A DNA stretch of 64,000 nucleotides from Ignavibacterium sp. (lineage in GTDB: Bacteria; Bacteroidota; Ignavibacteria; Ignavibacteriales; Ignavibacteriaceae), in the NCBI GenBank assembly GCA_032027145.1, contig JAVSMP010000001.1, positions 1,268,903 through 1,332,902 of the forward strand. Reading direction: 5' to 3'. This document shows, in pieces, positions 54,048 to 62,775 of the stretch. A program made the translations under genes and the position numbers. The notes beneath the pieces are model-generated. The model made no database searches. It was not told where the DNA came from and saw nothing but the letters and a program-made list of their open reading frames with translations. Position 1 is the first letter of the stretch, and each line of letters opens with the position of its first letter.

Positions 54048-54797
54048 ATGATGAGTGAAGAAAATATGACACAGCTTTTTGAAAAACTTAATGATCTTAA
54101 AAAAGTTTTTTCTTATGGAGAAAAACTTATACCTGTTATCCATAGTCTTGGCGAATTTATGAAGGAGACAGTTCCTTTACTTGAGAACATTAATCAATCA
54201 ATAGCAGAAAGCACAGCTAAGATTCCGAAAGCAACTAATCAGATTCAAAGTGTAACAAGCGCTACAGAAATGGCTACCACAGAGATTTTAGATCTTGTTG
54301 ATGTGCTGAATAATGATTTGATTGATATAGAAAAAACAATGCTTGATGTTTTAGTCAAGGAAAAAGATAAAGAAGACTTTTTAACAAGCCTTGTTCCTAT
54401 GCTTAATAAAGAAAATGCTGAATTGTTTATTGATGATTTTCTATCAAAAAACAGCAGTGCTGAAAAACTTGGCGAGTTGCTTTTGCAAGTCGGCAAAATG
54501 AAAAATGATTCCAATAATATTGCAGTCTCTTTACAGGTGCAGGATATTACGGCTCAGCAATTAGCAACAGTAAATCATTTAATCGAATCGGTTCAGGAAA
54601 AATTGTCTGCATTGATAGAAGATTTTGACAATACAAAAATTCTGGATAATCACGAGATAAATTTACCTGATAATGCATCATTCGATCCGAATGCAAGGTA
54701 TTCAAAATCTTCGGTACCACAGCAGGAAGTGGATTCAATTTTTAATAAAAACTCACAAAAAGCGTCTCAAGCAGAAATAGATAAACTTTTTAGTTAG
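54048..54797 (+). CDS. cheZ: CheY phosphatase CheZ with two FliM-like C-terminal peptides
   Basis: A 249-residue long-helix protein. Residues 160-175 contain LQVQDITAQQLATV, matching the CheZ active site (D166 and Q170 in the D-x-x-x-Q spacing that positions Mg2+ and water at CheY-P). The C terminus ends in two similar peptides, QQEVDSIF (225-232) and SQAEIDKLFS (240-249). They resemble the CheY-binding C-terminal peptide of E. coli CheZ and the FliM N-terminal SQAEIDALL motif. Two copies are unusual. ATG at 54048 and 54051 both follow a strong GGAGGAGG site. Confidence 0.85.
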   Translation: MMSEENMTQLFEKLNDLKKVFSYGEKLIPVIHSLGEFMKETVPLLENINQSIAESTAKIPKATNQIQSVTSATEMATTEILDLVDVLNNDLIDIEKTMLDVLVKEKDKEDFLTSLVPMLNKENAELFIDDFLSKNSSAEKLGELLLQVGKMKNDSNNIAVSLQVQDITAQQLATVNHLIESVQEKLSALIEDFDNTKILDNHEINLPDNASFDPNARYSKSSVPQQEVDSIFNKNSQKASQAEIDKLFS

Positions 54798-54798
54798 T

Positions 54799-56646
54799 AT
54801 GGCAAAAATAAATCAAAACCCAATGCTCATCGATCCGGATATGAAGGAAATCGTTGAGAGTTTTATAGTTGAAACAAAAGAAATTCTGGAAAAGCTGGAT
54901 GTTGATCTTGTTGAAATGGAAAGAAGACCTGACGATAATGAATTACTTAACAGCGTCTTCAGACATTTTCATACTATCAAAGGCACTTCTAGTTTTCTGG
55001 GATTAGATAAGCTTACCGGAGTAACTCATAAAGGTGAGGATATCCTTAATAAGCTGAGAAAAGGCGAAGTGATTTTAACTTCAGGCATTATGGACGCTTT
55101 GCTGAATGCTTTTGATAAAATGAAATCATTACTTTATAGTATTGAAGAATTTCAGAATGAAGATGTTGATGTTAAAAACACAATTAAAGAATTAACCAAT
55201 TTAATTTCAGCTCTTGAAAATGGCGAGACAATAACCGAATCAAAAAAGACTGTTAAAAAATCAAAGAAAACGAATAGTAAATCTGAATCAGCTAAAACAA
55301 AAAAGAACAAGAATGAAAGTATTAAGCAGGTAGAATCAGAAGACGAAACAGCATTACTTCAAGTAGCTGAAGAAGAAAAAGAACCAGAACAAGAGCTTAC
55401 CAAAACTGAACTAAAAAGTTCAGATGAAAATAAATTAAAACCAGAAACTGCTAAGAAAGTAGAAAATTCAATTCGTGTTGATGTAGAAAGACTTGATGAG
55501 CTTTTAAATATTGTTTCAGAATTAGTACTTGGCAGAAACAGACTGGCTCAGGTAAACTCCGAATTTGCACTTGAAAATGAAGGTACAAGATTTTCGCGGG
55601 ATCTGTTTGATGTAACCAAACAGATTGATCTGATGACTAATGAATTACAGCTTGTAGTAATGAAAACAAGAATGATCAAAATCGGGAAAGTGTTTAATAA
55701 GTTTCCCCGACTGGTCAGAGATTTGTCAAGAGAAGCAAATAAGCAGATAAACATTGTTATTAAAGGTGAAGAAACTGAATTAGATAAAACTCTCATAGAA
55801 GAAATTAATGATCCTCTGGTTCATCTTGTAAGAAACAGTGTTGACCATGGTATTGAAACTCCTGAAAAAAGAAAAGAATTGGGTAAAGATCCTGCAGGAA
55901 CATTGACACTTTCAGCAGAACACGAAGGAAATAATATCATCATTACAATTGAAGATGATGGAAAAGGAATTGATCCTGAGGTAATTAAAAATAAGGCTGT
56001 TTCCAAAGGTTTAATTTCGGTTGAAAAAGCAAGAGAACTATCTAAACAAGAAATTCTTAATTTGATTTTTTTCCCTGGTTTTTCTACTGCTGAAGTTGTA
56101 ACTAATATTTCCGGACGAGGCGTAGGCATGGATGTAGTAAAAACAAATGTTACAAAATTGCGCGGGATAATTAATATTGATTCTACTACCGGTGCTGGAA
56201 CAAAAATTATTGTCAAACTGCCTTTAACACTCGCTATTATTCCCGGAATGATTGTCAAAGTCAGAAATCAGTCTATAGTAATTCCCTTGAATACAGTGTT
56301 AGAAGTATTGCGCGTTCATCGTGAAAATATTCATTCAATTAATCAGAGACCTGTAATTAAAATGCGGGATAGTGTACTGCCGCTGGTTTCTGTTGAAAAG
56401 ATTTTGTTTGGGAATGAAGAAAAAGACGACAATAAAATCTGGCAGTATGTTGTGGTAGTCGGAATAGCTGAAAAGAGATATGGAATTGAGGTTGACGGTT
56501 TGGTAGGACAGAAGGAAGTTGTTATTAAATCCTTAGGCAACTACTTTGGTAAAATACAGGGTATTGCCGGCTCAACTATTATGGGTGATGGCTCTGTTGT
56601 GATGATTGTTGATATAAACGAATTACTGAATATCGCCGAAGTATAG
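54799..56646 (+). CDS. cheA: Chemotaxis histidine kinase CheA
   Basis: A 615-residue kinase. P1 (HPt) carries FRHFHTIKGTSSFLG with the phosphoacceptor His58. A Lys/Glu/Ser-rich linker (about 150-215) stands where a P2 domain would be, so no CheY-binding P2 is apparent. P3 dimerisation helices follow (VDVERLDELLNIVSELVLGR), then HATPase (HLVRNSVDHGIE, EDDGKGID, GRGVGMDVV) and the CheW-like P5 (VVVVGIAEKRYGIEVDGLVG). It phosphorylates CheY and CheB. It sits one base after the cheZ stop codon. Confidence 0.96.
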   Translation: MAKINQNPMLIDPDMKEIVESFIVETKEILEKLDVDLVEMERRPDDNELLNSVFRHFHTIKGTSSFLGLDKLTGVTHKGEDILNKLRKGEVILTSGIMDALLNAFDKMKSLLYSIEEFQNEDVDVKNTIKELTNLISALENGETITESKKTVKKSKKTNSKSESAKTKKNKNESIKQVESEDETALLQVAEEEKEPEQELTKTELKSSDENKLKPETAKKVENSIRVDVERLDELLNIVSELVLGRNRLAQVNSEFALENEGTRFSRDLFDVTKQIDLMTNELQLVVMKTRMIKIGKVFNKFPRLVRDLSREANKQINIVIKGEETELDKTLIEEINDPLVHLVRNSVDHGIETPEKRKELGKDPAGTLTLSAEHEGNNIIITIEDDGKGIDPEVIKNKAVSKGLISVEKARELSKQEILNLIFFPGFSTAEVVTNISGRGVGMDVVKTNVTKLRGIINIDSTTGAGTKIIVKLPLTLAIIPGMIVKVRNQSIVIPLNTVLEVLRVHRENIHSINQRPVIKMRDSVLPLVSVEKILFGNEEKDDNKIWQYVVVVGIAEKRYGIEVDGLVGQKEVVIKSLGNYFGKIQGIAGSTIMGDGSVVMIVDINELLNIAEV

Positions 56647-56648
56647 AG

Positions 56649-57725
56649 ATGCAAAAAAAGATCAAAGCATTGGTTGTAGATGATTCTGCTTTTATGAGAA
56701 AATCTCTTTCAATGATGCTTGAAAGCACCGGAGAAATTGAAGTAATTGCTACAGCACGCGACGGTCAGGAAGGTGTTGAAATGGTTAAGACTAAATTTCC
56801 TGATATTGTTACGATGGATATTGAAATGCCGAGGATGGATGGATTAACTGCTCTGGAAAAAATTATGAAAGAGTTTCCTACTCCGGTTTTAATGATAAGT
56901 TCTCTTACAACTGAAGGGGCTAAAGATACAATAAAAGCTCTGGAGCTTGGAGCAGTTGATTTTATTCCTAAAGAACTTTCTTATGTTAATGTTAATATAA
57001 TAAAGATTAAAGAAGATCTTATTTCAAAAGTAAAAGCTATTGTAAACCAGAGATCCCTCAGTCTTAGATTACAGCGAATCCAAAATCTAAAAATAAATAA
57101 GAGACCAGTTAACACGAATTCTACTGAATATATTTCAAAAGCAATTCCTAAGATTGGGTATAAAGCAGTTGCACTTGGTGTCTCAACAGGCGGTCCTATG
57201 TCGTTACAAAAAGTCATTCCAAAACTTGCTGAAAACTTTTCTGTACCGATGTTTATTGTACAGCATATGCCCCCAAAATTTACTAAATCACTTGCCGAAA
57301 GATTAAATGGATTAAGCTGTGTTGAGGTTAAGGAAGCTGAAGATAATGAGATTGTAAAAGCAGGGGTAGTATATATAGCTCCCGGCGGTATGCATATGAA
57401 AGTTGAAAAGAATTCTTCAAATACCAAAATTGTAATCAGTGAACATCCTTCAGATACACTTCACCGTCCATCGGTTGATGTGATGTTAAACTCGGTAATA
57501 CAAACCTATGGTAAATATGTATTAGGAGTAATTATGACTGGGATGGGCAGAGATGGAGCTGATGCTATAAAAGAATTGAAAATCAAAGGTGGATACTCGA
57601 TAGCACAAGATGAAGAAACCTGTGTTGTATATGGAATGCCAAAAGCCATAATAGATGCTGGATATGCAGACTCGATTGTACCTTTAGAAAAATTAGGAAC
57701 AGAAATTAATAAGGCTGTAATATGA
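56649..57725 (+). CDS. cheB: Chemotaxis methylesterase CheB
   Basis: A 358-residue enzyme. REC is at residues 1-125 (ALVVDDSAFMRKSLSMML, Asp in DIVTMDIEMPRMDG). The methylesterase domain has the catalytic Ser in ALGVSTGGPMSLQKV, His in FIVQHMPPKFT and Asp in IMTGMGRDGADA. It removes methyl groups from receptors against CheR. Two bases separate it from cheA, and it overlaps the next small gene by 4 bp. Confidence 0.95.
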   Translation: MQKKIKALVVDDSAFMRKSLSMMLESTGEIEVIATARDGQEGVEMVKTKFPDIVTMDIEMPRMDGLTALEKIMKEFPTPVLMISSLTTEGAKDTIKALELGAVDFIPKELSYVNVNIIKIKEDLISKVKAIVNQRSLSLRLQRIQNLKINKRPVNTNSTEYISKAIPKIGYKAVALGVSTGGPMSLQKVIPKLAENFSVPMFIVQHMPPKFTKSLAERLNGLSCVEVKEAEDNEIVKAGVVYIAPGGMHMKVEKNSSNTKIVISEHPSDTLHRPSVDVMLNSVIQTYGKYVLGVIMTGMGRDGADAIKELKIKGGYSIAQDEETCVVYGMPKAIIDAGYADSIVPLEKLGTEINKAVI

Positions 57726-57967
57726 ACAATATGATGGAAGAAGCTATGTTTAATTCTATAACTTCTAAAAACAATAAAAGAAAATCCAAGTTAATAAAAG
57801 CTGAAGATGTTCAATTATCCGGCAGTTCAAAAATACATTTTGAAGAAGATCACGCTGAAGGAATAAAAATTGTTCTTACTAAAGATGCCGATAACAATAT
57901 TAAAGAAATTAAATTTATCTGCGCCTGTGGACAGACAAAATCTATCACATTAGACTACTCTGAGTAA
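57722..57967 (+). CDS. Small protein of unknown function after cheB
   Basis: An 81-residue protein that I do not recognise. The N-terminal third is basic and flexible (NKRKSKLIKAEDV); the rest looks like a small beta domain ending in KFICACGQTKSITLD, with a C-x-C pair that could bind metal. It overlaps cheB (ATGA), so it is translated with the chemotaxis operon. The function is open. Confidence 0.7.
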   Translation: MNNMMEEAMFNSITSKNNKRKSKLIKAEDVQLSGSSKIHFEEDHAEGIKIVLTKDADNNIKEIKFICACGQTKSITLDYSE

Positions 57968-58044
57968 TAACTTACAACTGTTTACTTTTAGCCAACCAAA
58001 TACATCTTTCCTTTAATATTAAGCAAATCTAAAACATTTCTGAC

Positions 58045-58059
58045 TGGTATTATTCTTGT
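58045..58059 (+). promoter_or_regulatory. Sigma-54-like promoter of the flgB basal-body operon
   Basis: TGG (58045-58047) and TTGT (58056-58059) keep the minus-24/minus-12 spacing; the last C of TTGC is T. The expected start near 58071 lies 18 nt before the flgB start codon. It shares GG-Y-ATTAT-NN-TTG with the element before the che operon. Confidence 0.45.
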
Positions 58060-58088
58060 CTTAATGGATATAAAAAAAAGATAAGAAA

Positions 58089-58472
58089 ATGCAGCCATCG
58101 GGTATTAAATCATTAGAAAAATTTATTGATTACTGCTCACTTAAAAACAAAGTGATAAGCAAAAATATAGCAAACATCGGTACTGAGAATTATAAGAGAG
58201 AAGATGTTTCCTTCAAAGAAGTGCTGAACAATCTTGGCAGCATGAAAGCAACAAATCCAAAACACATCAAACTTCAGGAAGACAATCAACTACAGTTTGA
58301 ATTTTCAAAAGATAAATCTCTTGATAATGCTTCAGGTGTTAATAATGTTGATATTGATAAAGAAATGTCTGAGTTAGCTGCTAACTCAATTCAGTTCAGA
58401 TTTGCTTCAAGAAAGATCGGAGATTATTACAGGGGCTTACAAAATGTAATTAAAGGCGGAGGTAAATTATGA
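58089..58472 (+). CDS. flgB: Flagellar basal-body rod protein FlgB
   Basis: A 127-residue proximal rod subunit. The N-terminal flg_bb_rod motif is present (KNKVISKNIANIGTENYKRED) and the C terminus has VDIDKEMSELAANSIQFRFA and SRKIGDYYRGLQNVIKGG, both typical for FlgB. Exported through the flagellar secretion system. First gene of the operon, overlapping flgC by 4 bp. Confidence 0.92.
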   Translation: MQPSGIKSLEKFIDYCSLKNKVISKNIANIGTENYKREDVSFKEVLNNLGSMKATNPKHIKLQEDNQLQFEFSKDKSLDNASGVNNVDIDKEMSELAANSIQFRFASRKIGDYYRGLQNVIKGGGKL

Positions 58473-58966
58473 AAATAGGCGATAACTTTTTGGGATTCGG
58501 TATCAGTTCAAAAGGTTTAAGTATTCAACGTAAAAAGATGAACCTGATTGCAGAAAATCTGGCAAACGGAAACACAGTGAGAACTGAAGACGGAAAACCA
58601 ATCAACAGAAAAGTTTTAAATGTCAAACAAAAAGAAATGCCATTTAATACCGCTTTTAATGATATGAAAAGCACAATAAAACTTTCAACAACCAATTCAA
58701 ATCATATTTCCAATCCCGCAGCATTTGAATTTCAGAATCCTCAGAATAACGGATTGGAATTCAATATTCAGGAAGATAAAACACAAGGCGATATAGTTTA
58801 TATGCCTGAACATCCGGATGCAAACGAAGATGGGTATGTTCAGCTTTCAAACATAAATACTATAAACGAAATGATTGATATGATTGCAGCAACAAGAAGC
58901 TACGAGGCAAATCTTACTGCTTTCAACTCATCAAAACAAATGGCAAAAGATTCATTGGATATTTAG
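58469..58966 (+). CDS. flgC: Flagellar basal-body rod protein FlgC
   Basis: A 165-residue rod protein. KKMNLIAENLANGNTVRTEDGKP is the N-terminal rod motif, and GDIVYMPEHPDANEDGYVQLSNI in overlapping parts plus EMIDMIAATRSYEANLTAF is the characteristic FlgC C-terminal part. Normal length. It forms the proximal rod with FlgB and FliE. Confidence 0.94.
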   Translation: MKIGDNFLGFGISSKGLSIQRKKMNLIAENLANGNTVRTEDGKPINRKVLNVKQKEMPFNTAFNDMKSTIKLSTTNSNHISNPAAFEFQNPQNNGLEFNIQEDKTQGDIVYMPEHPDANEDGYVQLSNINTINEMIDMIAATRSYEANLTAFNSSKQMAKDSLDI

Positions 58967-58976
58967 GAGAATATAA

Positions 58977-59222
58977 ATGGCGGTAACTATGAATTCAATC
59001 GGAAATTATTCAGCATATAATTTTAAGACAACAAATGCTGGTAAATCATTTACTAAACACCCAACTTCAATAAAACCGGAAGAAATCAATAACGAAGAAA
59101 AAAAATTCTTTGCCGGGATGTATCCAGCAAAGCAAAGTGAAATAATGGAATATTACTATTATGAAAAATCCGGACGAATGAACGGGATTGCTGTCGGAAC
59201 AAACATAGACAGGAGAGGATAA
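58977..59222 (+). CDS. Small unknown protein between flgC and fliE
   Basis: An 81-residue protein that I cannot name. It has no signal peptide or membrane helix. Notable parts are EEKKFFAGMYPAKQSEIMEYY in overlapping pieces and a C-terminal GTNIDRRG. It lies 10 bp after flgC and 1 bp before fliE, so it is made with the rod and MS-ring proteins. It may be an assembly factor for the rod. The ribosome site is TTAGGAGA. Confidence 0.75.
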   Translation: MAVTMNSIGNYSAYNFKTTNAGKSFTKHPTSIKPEEINNEEKKFFAGMYPAKQSEIMEYYYYEKSGRMNGIAVGTNIDRRG

Positions 59223-59223
59223 A

Positions 59224-59514
59224 ATGGCTATTGAATCAATTGGTGTAAATCTTCCATCGTTAATTATTAAACAAGAAGCTAAGAAAACCCCGGCAGCAGA
59301 GTTTGGAAATCTGTTAACTGATTTTATCGGAGATGTAAATAAAGCTCAGCTTGATTCTTCCAAAGCAACACAAAGTTTTATTAATGGTGATGAAATTGAA
59401 ATCCACGAAGTGATGATTGCAGGCGAAAAAGCAAAGACAAGTTTAGAACTGTTAATGGAAATCAGAAATAAAACCATTGATATGTACCGCGAATTAACAA
59501 GAATGTCTGTTTAA
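59224..59514 (+). CDS. fliE: Flagellar hook-basal body complex protein FliE
   Basis: A 96-residue protein with the FliE pattern: FGNLLTDFIGDVNKAQLDSS, then IHEVMIAGEKAKTSLELLMEIRNK in overlapping parts and the C-terminal AYRELTRMSV-like end (MYRELTRMSV). FliE joins the MS ring to the rod. Normal length and usual position before fliF. Confidence 0.94.
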   Translation: MAIESIGVNLPSLIIKQEAKKTPAAEFGNLLTDFIGDVNKAQLDSSKATQSFINGDEIEIHEVMIAGEKAKTSLELLMEIRNKTIDMYRELTRMSV

Positions 59515-59528
59515 ATTGATTTAGTATT

Positions 59529-61124
59529 ATGAGTAAAAAACCATCAGATGCAATAGCAGGGCTGTTAAACCAACTTTCATTACAACAGAAAGTGATTATT
59601 GGCGGCTCGGTAATTTTAACTACAATATTATTAATTGTTCTCTTTACATTTCTTAACGAACCATCATACTCGCCATTGTATTCCAATATGACTTCTGATG
59701 ATGCTTCAAAAGTAATAGAATTTTTAAACTCACAAAAAATTCAGTATAAAATTGAAGATAATGGAAAAACAATTCTTGTTCCTAAAGATAAACTTTATGA
59801 AACCAGGCTTAATCTGGCTGGCAAAGGAATACCAACATCAGGGACAATCGGTTATGAACTTTTTGATAAAAGCACCATGGGGATGTCTGAGTTTATGCAA
59901 AAGCTAAACTACAAACGCTCACTTGAAGGCGAGCTATCTAGAACAATCCTTGGAATAAATGGAATTGATGGCGTAAGAGTTCATATTGTGTTTCCTGAAA
60001 GAACAATTTTTCGGGATGAGCAAAAGCAACCTACTGCTTCTGTTGTTCTTAAGTTGAAAGACAATTTTGCTTTGCCCAGAACAAGTTCACTTGCAATAGT
60101 AAATCTTGTAGCAAGCGCAGTTGAAGGGCTATCAACCAATGCTATTACATTAATTGATACAAAAGGAAAACTGCTTTGGAAGGAAGATGATGAAAACTCA
60201 GTCTCGTTTTCAAGCACTAAACAATACGAAATAAAAAATTCTGTTGAAAGTTACCTTGTTCAGAAAGTTCAGACTATGCTGGATAATATTTTAGGATACG
60301 GCAATGCAATGATTCAGGTTAATGCAGATCTTAATTTTGATCAGGTAGAAAAAACAATGGAAACCTATGATCCTGAACAACAGGTAGTTGTAAGCGAACA
60401 AAGTTTGGTTTCTAATAATGCAGGCAAAAGTATAAGTGATACATCTGCACAGAATAGTCAGAGCAGTACAACAAATTATGAGATTGGAAAAACAATCGAG
60501 CGAGTTGTACAAGGAAGCGGAAATATTACCCGTTTAAGTGTTGCTGCAGTTATCAATGACATTCCGAAAGAGGTTCAGAAAGGAGATCAGAAAGAAATTG
60601 TTTTTGAACCCCGCTCTCCCGAGCAATTGAGAAAATTAGAAGACCTTATTAAGAATGCTGTAGGATTGGATCCTGAAAGAAATGATCAGATCTCATTAGT
60701 TAATCTGCCATTTCAGACTACAACAACCTCTGATTTTGTAGAGGAAAATTCAAACTGGTTTGAAGATTCAGATGGAATATCCAATCTGATTTTGGTGATA
60801 ATAGCTATTATTGGTGCTATCTTCCTGCTTAGAGGATTAATGTCTAAACTTAAAAATGAACAAATATTTATTGGCGGAGTTAATTCAGAGCTGGCATTAC
60901 AAGCTCCTATCTCTGAAATAGCTTTGAAAAGTAAAAAAGCACCTCAAATACTTACAGAGATGAAAAAGAAAAAAGAACTTTTGCCAATTGGAGATATTGA
61001 AGACGAAATATCTGATGAAGCGATCAACAAGAAAAATCGTCAGGAAAAAATAAGCAACTATGTCTCAAAAAATCCTACCGAGGCGGCTAAACTTATAAAT
61101 GCATGGTTACACGAGGATGAATAG
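59529..61124 (+). CDS. fliF: Flagellar MS-ring protein FliF
   Basis: A 531-residue inner-membrane ring protein. Helix 1 lies at about residues 20-42 (VIIGGSVILTTILLIVLF), the ring-building motifs follow (SPLYSNMTSDDASKVIEFL, GTIGYELFDKSTMGMSEFMQ, YKRSLEGELSRTI), and helix 2 lies at about 420-440 (NLILVIIAIIGAIFLLRG). The cytoplasmic C terminus carries the FliG-binding tail (ISNYVSKNPTEAAKLINAWL). The usual length is 530-570. Confidence 0.95.
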   Translation: MSKKPSDAIAGLLNQLSLQQKVIIGGSVILTTILLIVLFTFLNEPSYSPLYSNMTSDDASKVIEFLNSQKIQYKIEDNGKTILVPKDKLYETRLNLAGKGIPTSGTIGYELFDKSTMGMSEFMQKLNYKRSLEGELSRTILGINGIDGVRVHIVFPERTIFRDEQKQPTASVVLKLKDNFALPRTSSLAIVNLVASAVEGLSTNAITLIDTKGKLLWKEDDENSVSFSSTKQYEIKNSVESYLVQKVQTMLDNILGYGNAMIQVNADLNFDQVEKTMETYDPEQQVVVSEQSLVSNNAGKSISDTSAQNSQSSTTNYEIGKTIERVVQGSGNITRLSVAAVINDIPKEVQKGDQKEIVFEPRSPEQLRKLEDLIKNAVGLDPERNDQISLVNLPFQTTTTSDFVEENSNWFEDSDGISNLILVIIAIIGAIFLLRGLMSKLKNEQIFIGGVNSELALQAPISEIALKSKKAPQILTEMKKKKELLPIGDIEDEISDEAINKKNRQEKISNYVSKNPTEAAKLINAWLHEDE

Positions 61125-61125
61125 T

Positions 61126-62157
61126 ATGGTTAAAACAGAAGAAAAAGACAGAGAAAGAGAAATTTCGGGTGTTCAAAAAGCTGCTCTGCTTTTAATTGCA
61201 CTGAATATAGAAACAGCATCTGCTGTGTTTAAATATCTTGACCCCGAACAGGTTGAAAAAATTTCTGCTGAAATAACCCGGGTTAAAAATATCCCTTCTA
61301 CAACAGTAGATAAAATTATGCAGGATTTTTATGATATGGTTACTGCCCGCGAGTATGTGCTCGAAGGAGGGCTTGAATATGCACAGGCAGTTCTGGAAAA
61401 ATCTTTTGGTCCGCAGAAAGCAATGGAGATTATTGATAAAGTTAAAACTCTGACAACACTTAAAGGTTTTGATGTACTTAAGAAGGCTGAATCAACACAG
61501 CTAGTTAATTTTTTAAGCAAAGAACATCCGCAAACAATTGCATTAATACTTTGTCATCTAAGTCCTGATCAAACGGCAGAAGCACTTAAAGAATTACCCG
61601 AGCCTTTCAGATCGGATGTAGCCTACAGAATTGCAACACTCGGAAAAGTTTCTCCGCAGACTTTAAAACAGATAGAACGAGTTGTTGATGAAATGGCAGG
61701 ATCATCAATGAGTCAATCAGTTAGCAAGATTGGCGGCACCAAAACTCTTGCAACAATTTTAAACCGGTTAAATGTTTCGATGAGCAAAGACATACTGGAT
61801 AAAATGGATGGACACGATAGTGAAGTTGCTCTGGAGATAAAAAGGTTAATGTTCTTGTTTGAGGATATAATAAATATTCAGGATAAAGACATTCAGAAAA
61901 TACTTAAAGAAGTTGATAGAAAAGATCTTGCACTATCTTTAAAAGTTGCAGATGAAAAATTGAAGAATAAAATATTCTCCAATATGTCTGAACGAGCTGC
62001 AGATTTGTTAAAAGAAGAACTTCAGTTTATGGGTATGGTTAAACTTAAAGAAGTTGAAGTTGCACAAGCTAAAATTATTGATATTGTTAAAAGTCTTGAA
62101 GAAACAGGAGAGATCTCAATAAACCTTCAGGGCAGCAAAGAGGATGTGTATGTCTGA
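61126..62157 (+). CDS. fliG: Flagellar motor switch protein FliG
   Basis: A 343-residue switch protein with all three domains. EHPQTIALILCHLSPDQTAEAL in overlapping parts and the armadillo-like middle (EPFRSDVAYRIATLGKVSP) are clear; the C-terminal torque helix shows charged residues (MSERAADLLKEELQFMG). I chose ATG at 61126, about 9 nt behind GAGGA; longer starts at 61099 and 61117 would overlap fliF. It binds FliF and the stator. Confidence 0.95.
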   Translation: MVKTEEKDREREISGVQKAALLLIALNIETASAVFKYLDPEQVEKISAEITRVKNIPSTTVDKIMQDFYDMVTAREYVLEGGLEYAQAVLEKSFGPQKAMEIIDKVKTLTTLKGFDVLKKAESTQLVNFLSKEHPQTIALILCHLSPDQTAEALKELPEPFRSDVAYRIATLGKVSPQTLKQIERVVDEMAGSSMSQSVSKIGGTKTLATILNRLNVSMSKDILDKMDGHDSEVALEIKRLMFLFEDIINIQDKDIQKILKEVDRKDLALSLKVADEKLKNKIFSNMSERAADLLKEELQFMGMVKLKEVEVAQAKIIDIVKSLEETGEISINLQGSKEDVYV

Positions 62158-62770
62158 TGTTATTAAGATAAACAGAAGACCTACAAATATTGTTGCATTT
62201 TCAGAATCAGCGTCTGTTTTTCATACTTCAGCAGAACAGGAAAAAGAAAACCATCAGATAGCTCTGCATAATCAATACACAAAAGGGTTTAGTGACGGTC
62301 AAAAAGCAATAAAAGAAAAAATTGAAGCTGAGTATAATCAAAAACTACTGCTTAAATATTCTGATCTGACTAATCTGATTTCGGAGCTTAACGAAAAAGC
62401 TCAGCATCTTGATAGTCAGTTTGAAGAAGTTGTAATTGCGGTTTCTTTTCTGCTTGCTGAAGCAATTATTAAAAAGGAAATATCCAAAGAGTCTATTATT
62501 AAACAGGTTCTTGAAGAAGCATTAAGAAAGGTTATCGGTGCAAACGAAATTCTTGTTCGGCTAAATCCTGCTGATTATCAATCAATAATTGAAGATGAGA
62601 AATCATTTCAGTTAAAAGATTCTTTCTCTCATATAAAATTCGAAAAAGATGAAAGGATAGAACAAGGCGGATGCTTTATCGAAAGTGAAATTGGAAATGC
62701 TGATGGACGTATTTCTTCTCAGTTAAATGAATTAAAAAGAAAATTTGAAGCAGCAATAAACTCTGATTGA
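62150..62770 (+). CDS. fliH: Flagellar assembly protein FliH
   Basis: A 206-residue protein, overlapping fliG by 8 bp. GFSDGQKAIKEKIEAEYNQK is the typical glycine-containing helix, and the C-terminal domain resembles V-ATPase subunit E (VLEEALRKVIGANEILVRLN, then IEQGGCFIESEIGNADGRI, the FliH end). FliH holds and controls the ATPase FliI. ATG at 62150, six nt behind AGAGG, is preferred over 62144. Confidence 0.88.
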   Translation: MSDVIKINRRPTNIVAFSESASVFHTSAEQEKENHQIALHNQYTKGFSDGQKAIKEKIEAEYNQKLLLKYSDLTNLISELNEKAQHLDSQFEEVVIAVSFLLAEAIIKKEISKESIIKQVLEEALRKVIGANEILVRLNPADYQSIIEDEKSFQLKDSFSHIKFEKDERIEQGGCFIESEIGNADGRISSQLNELKRKFEAAINSD

Positions 62771-62775
62771 AATAA

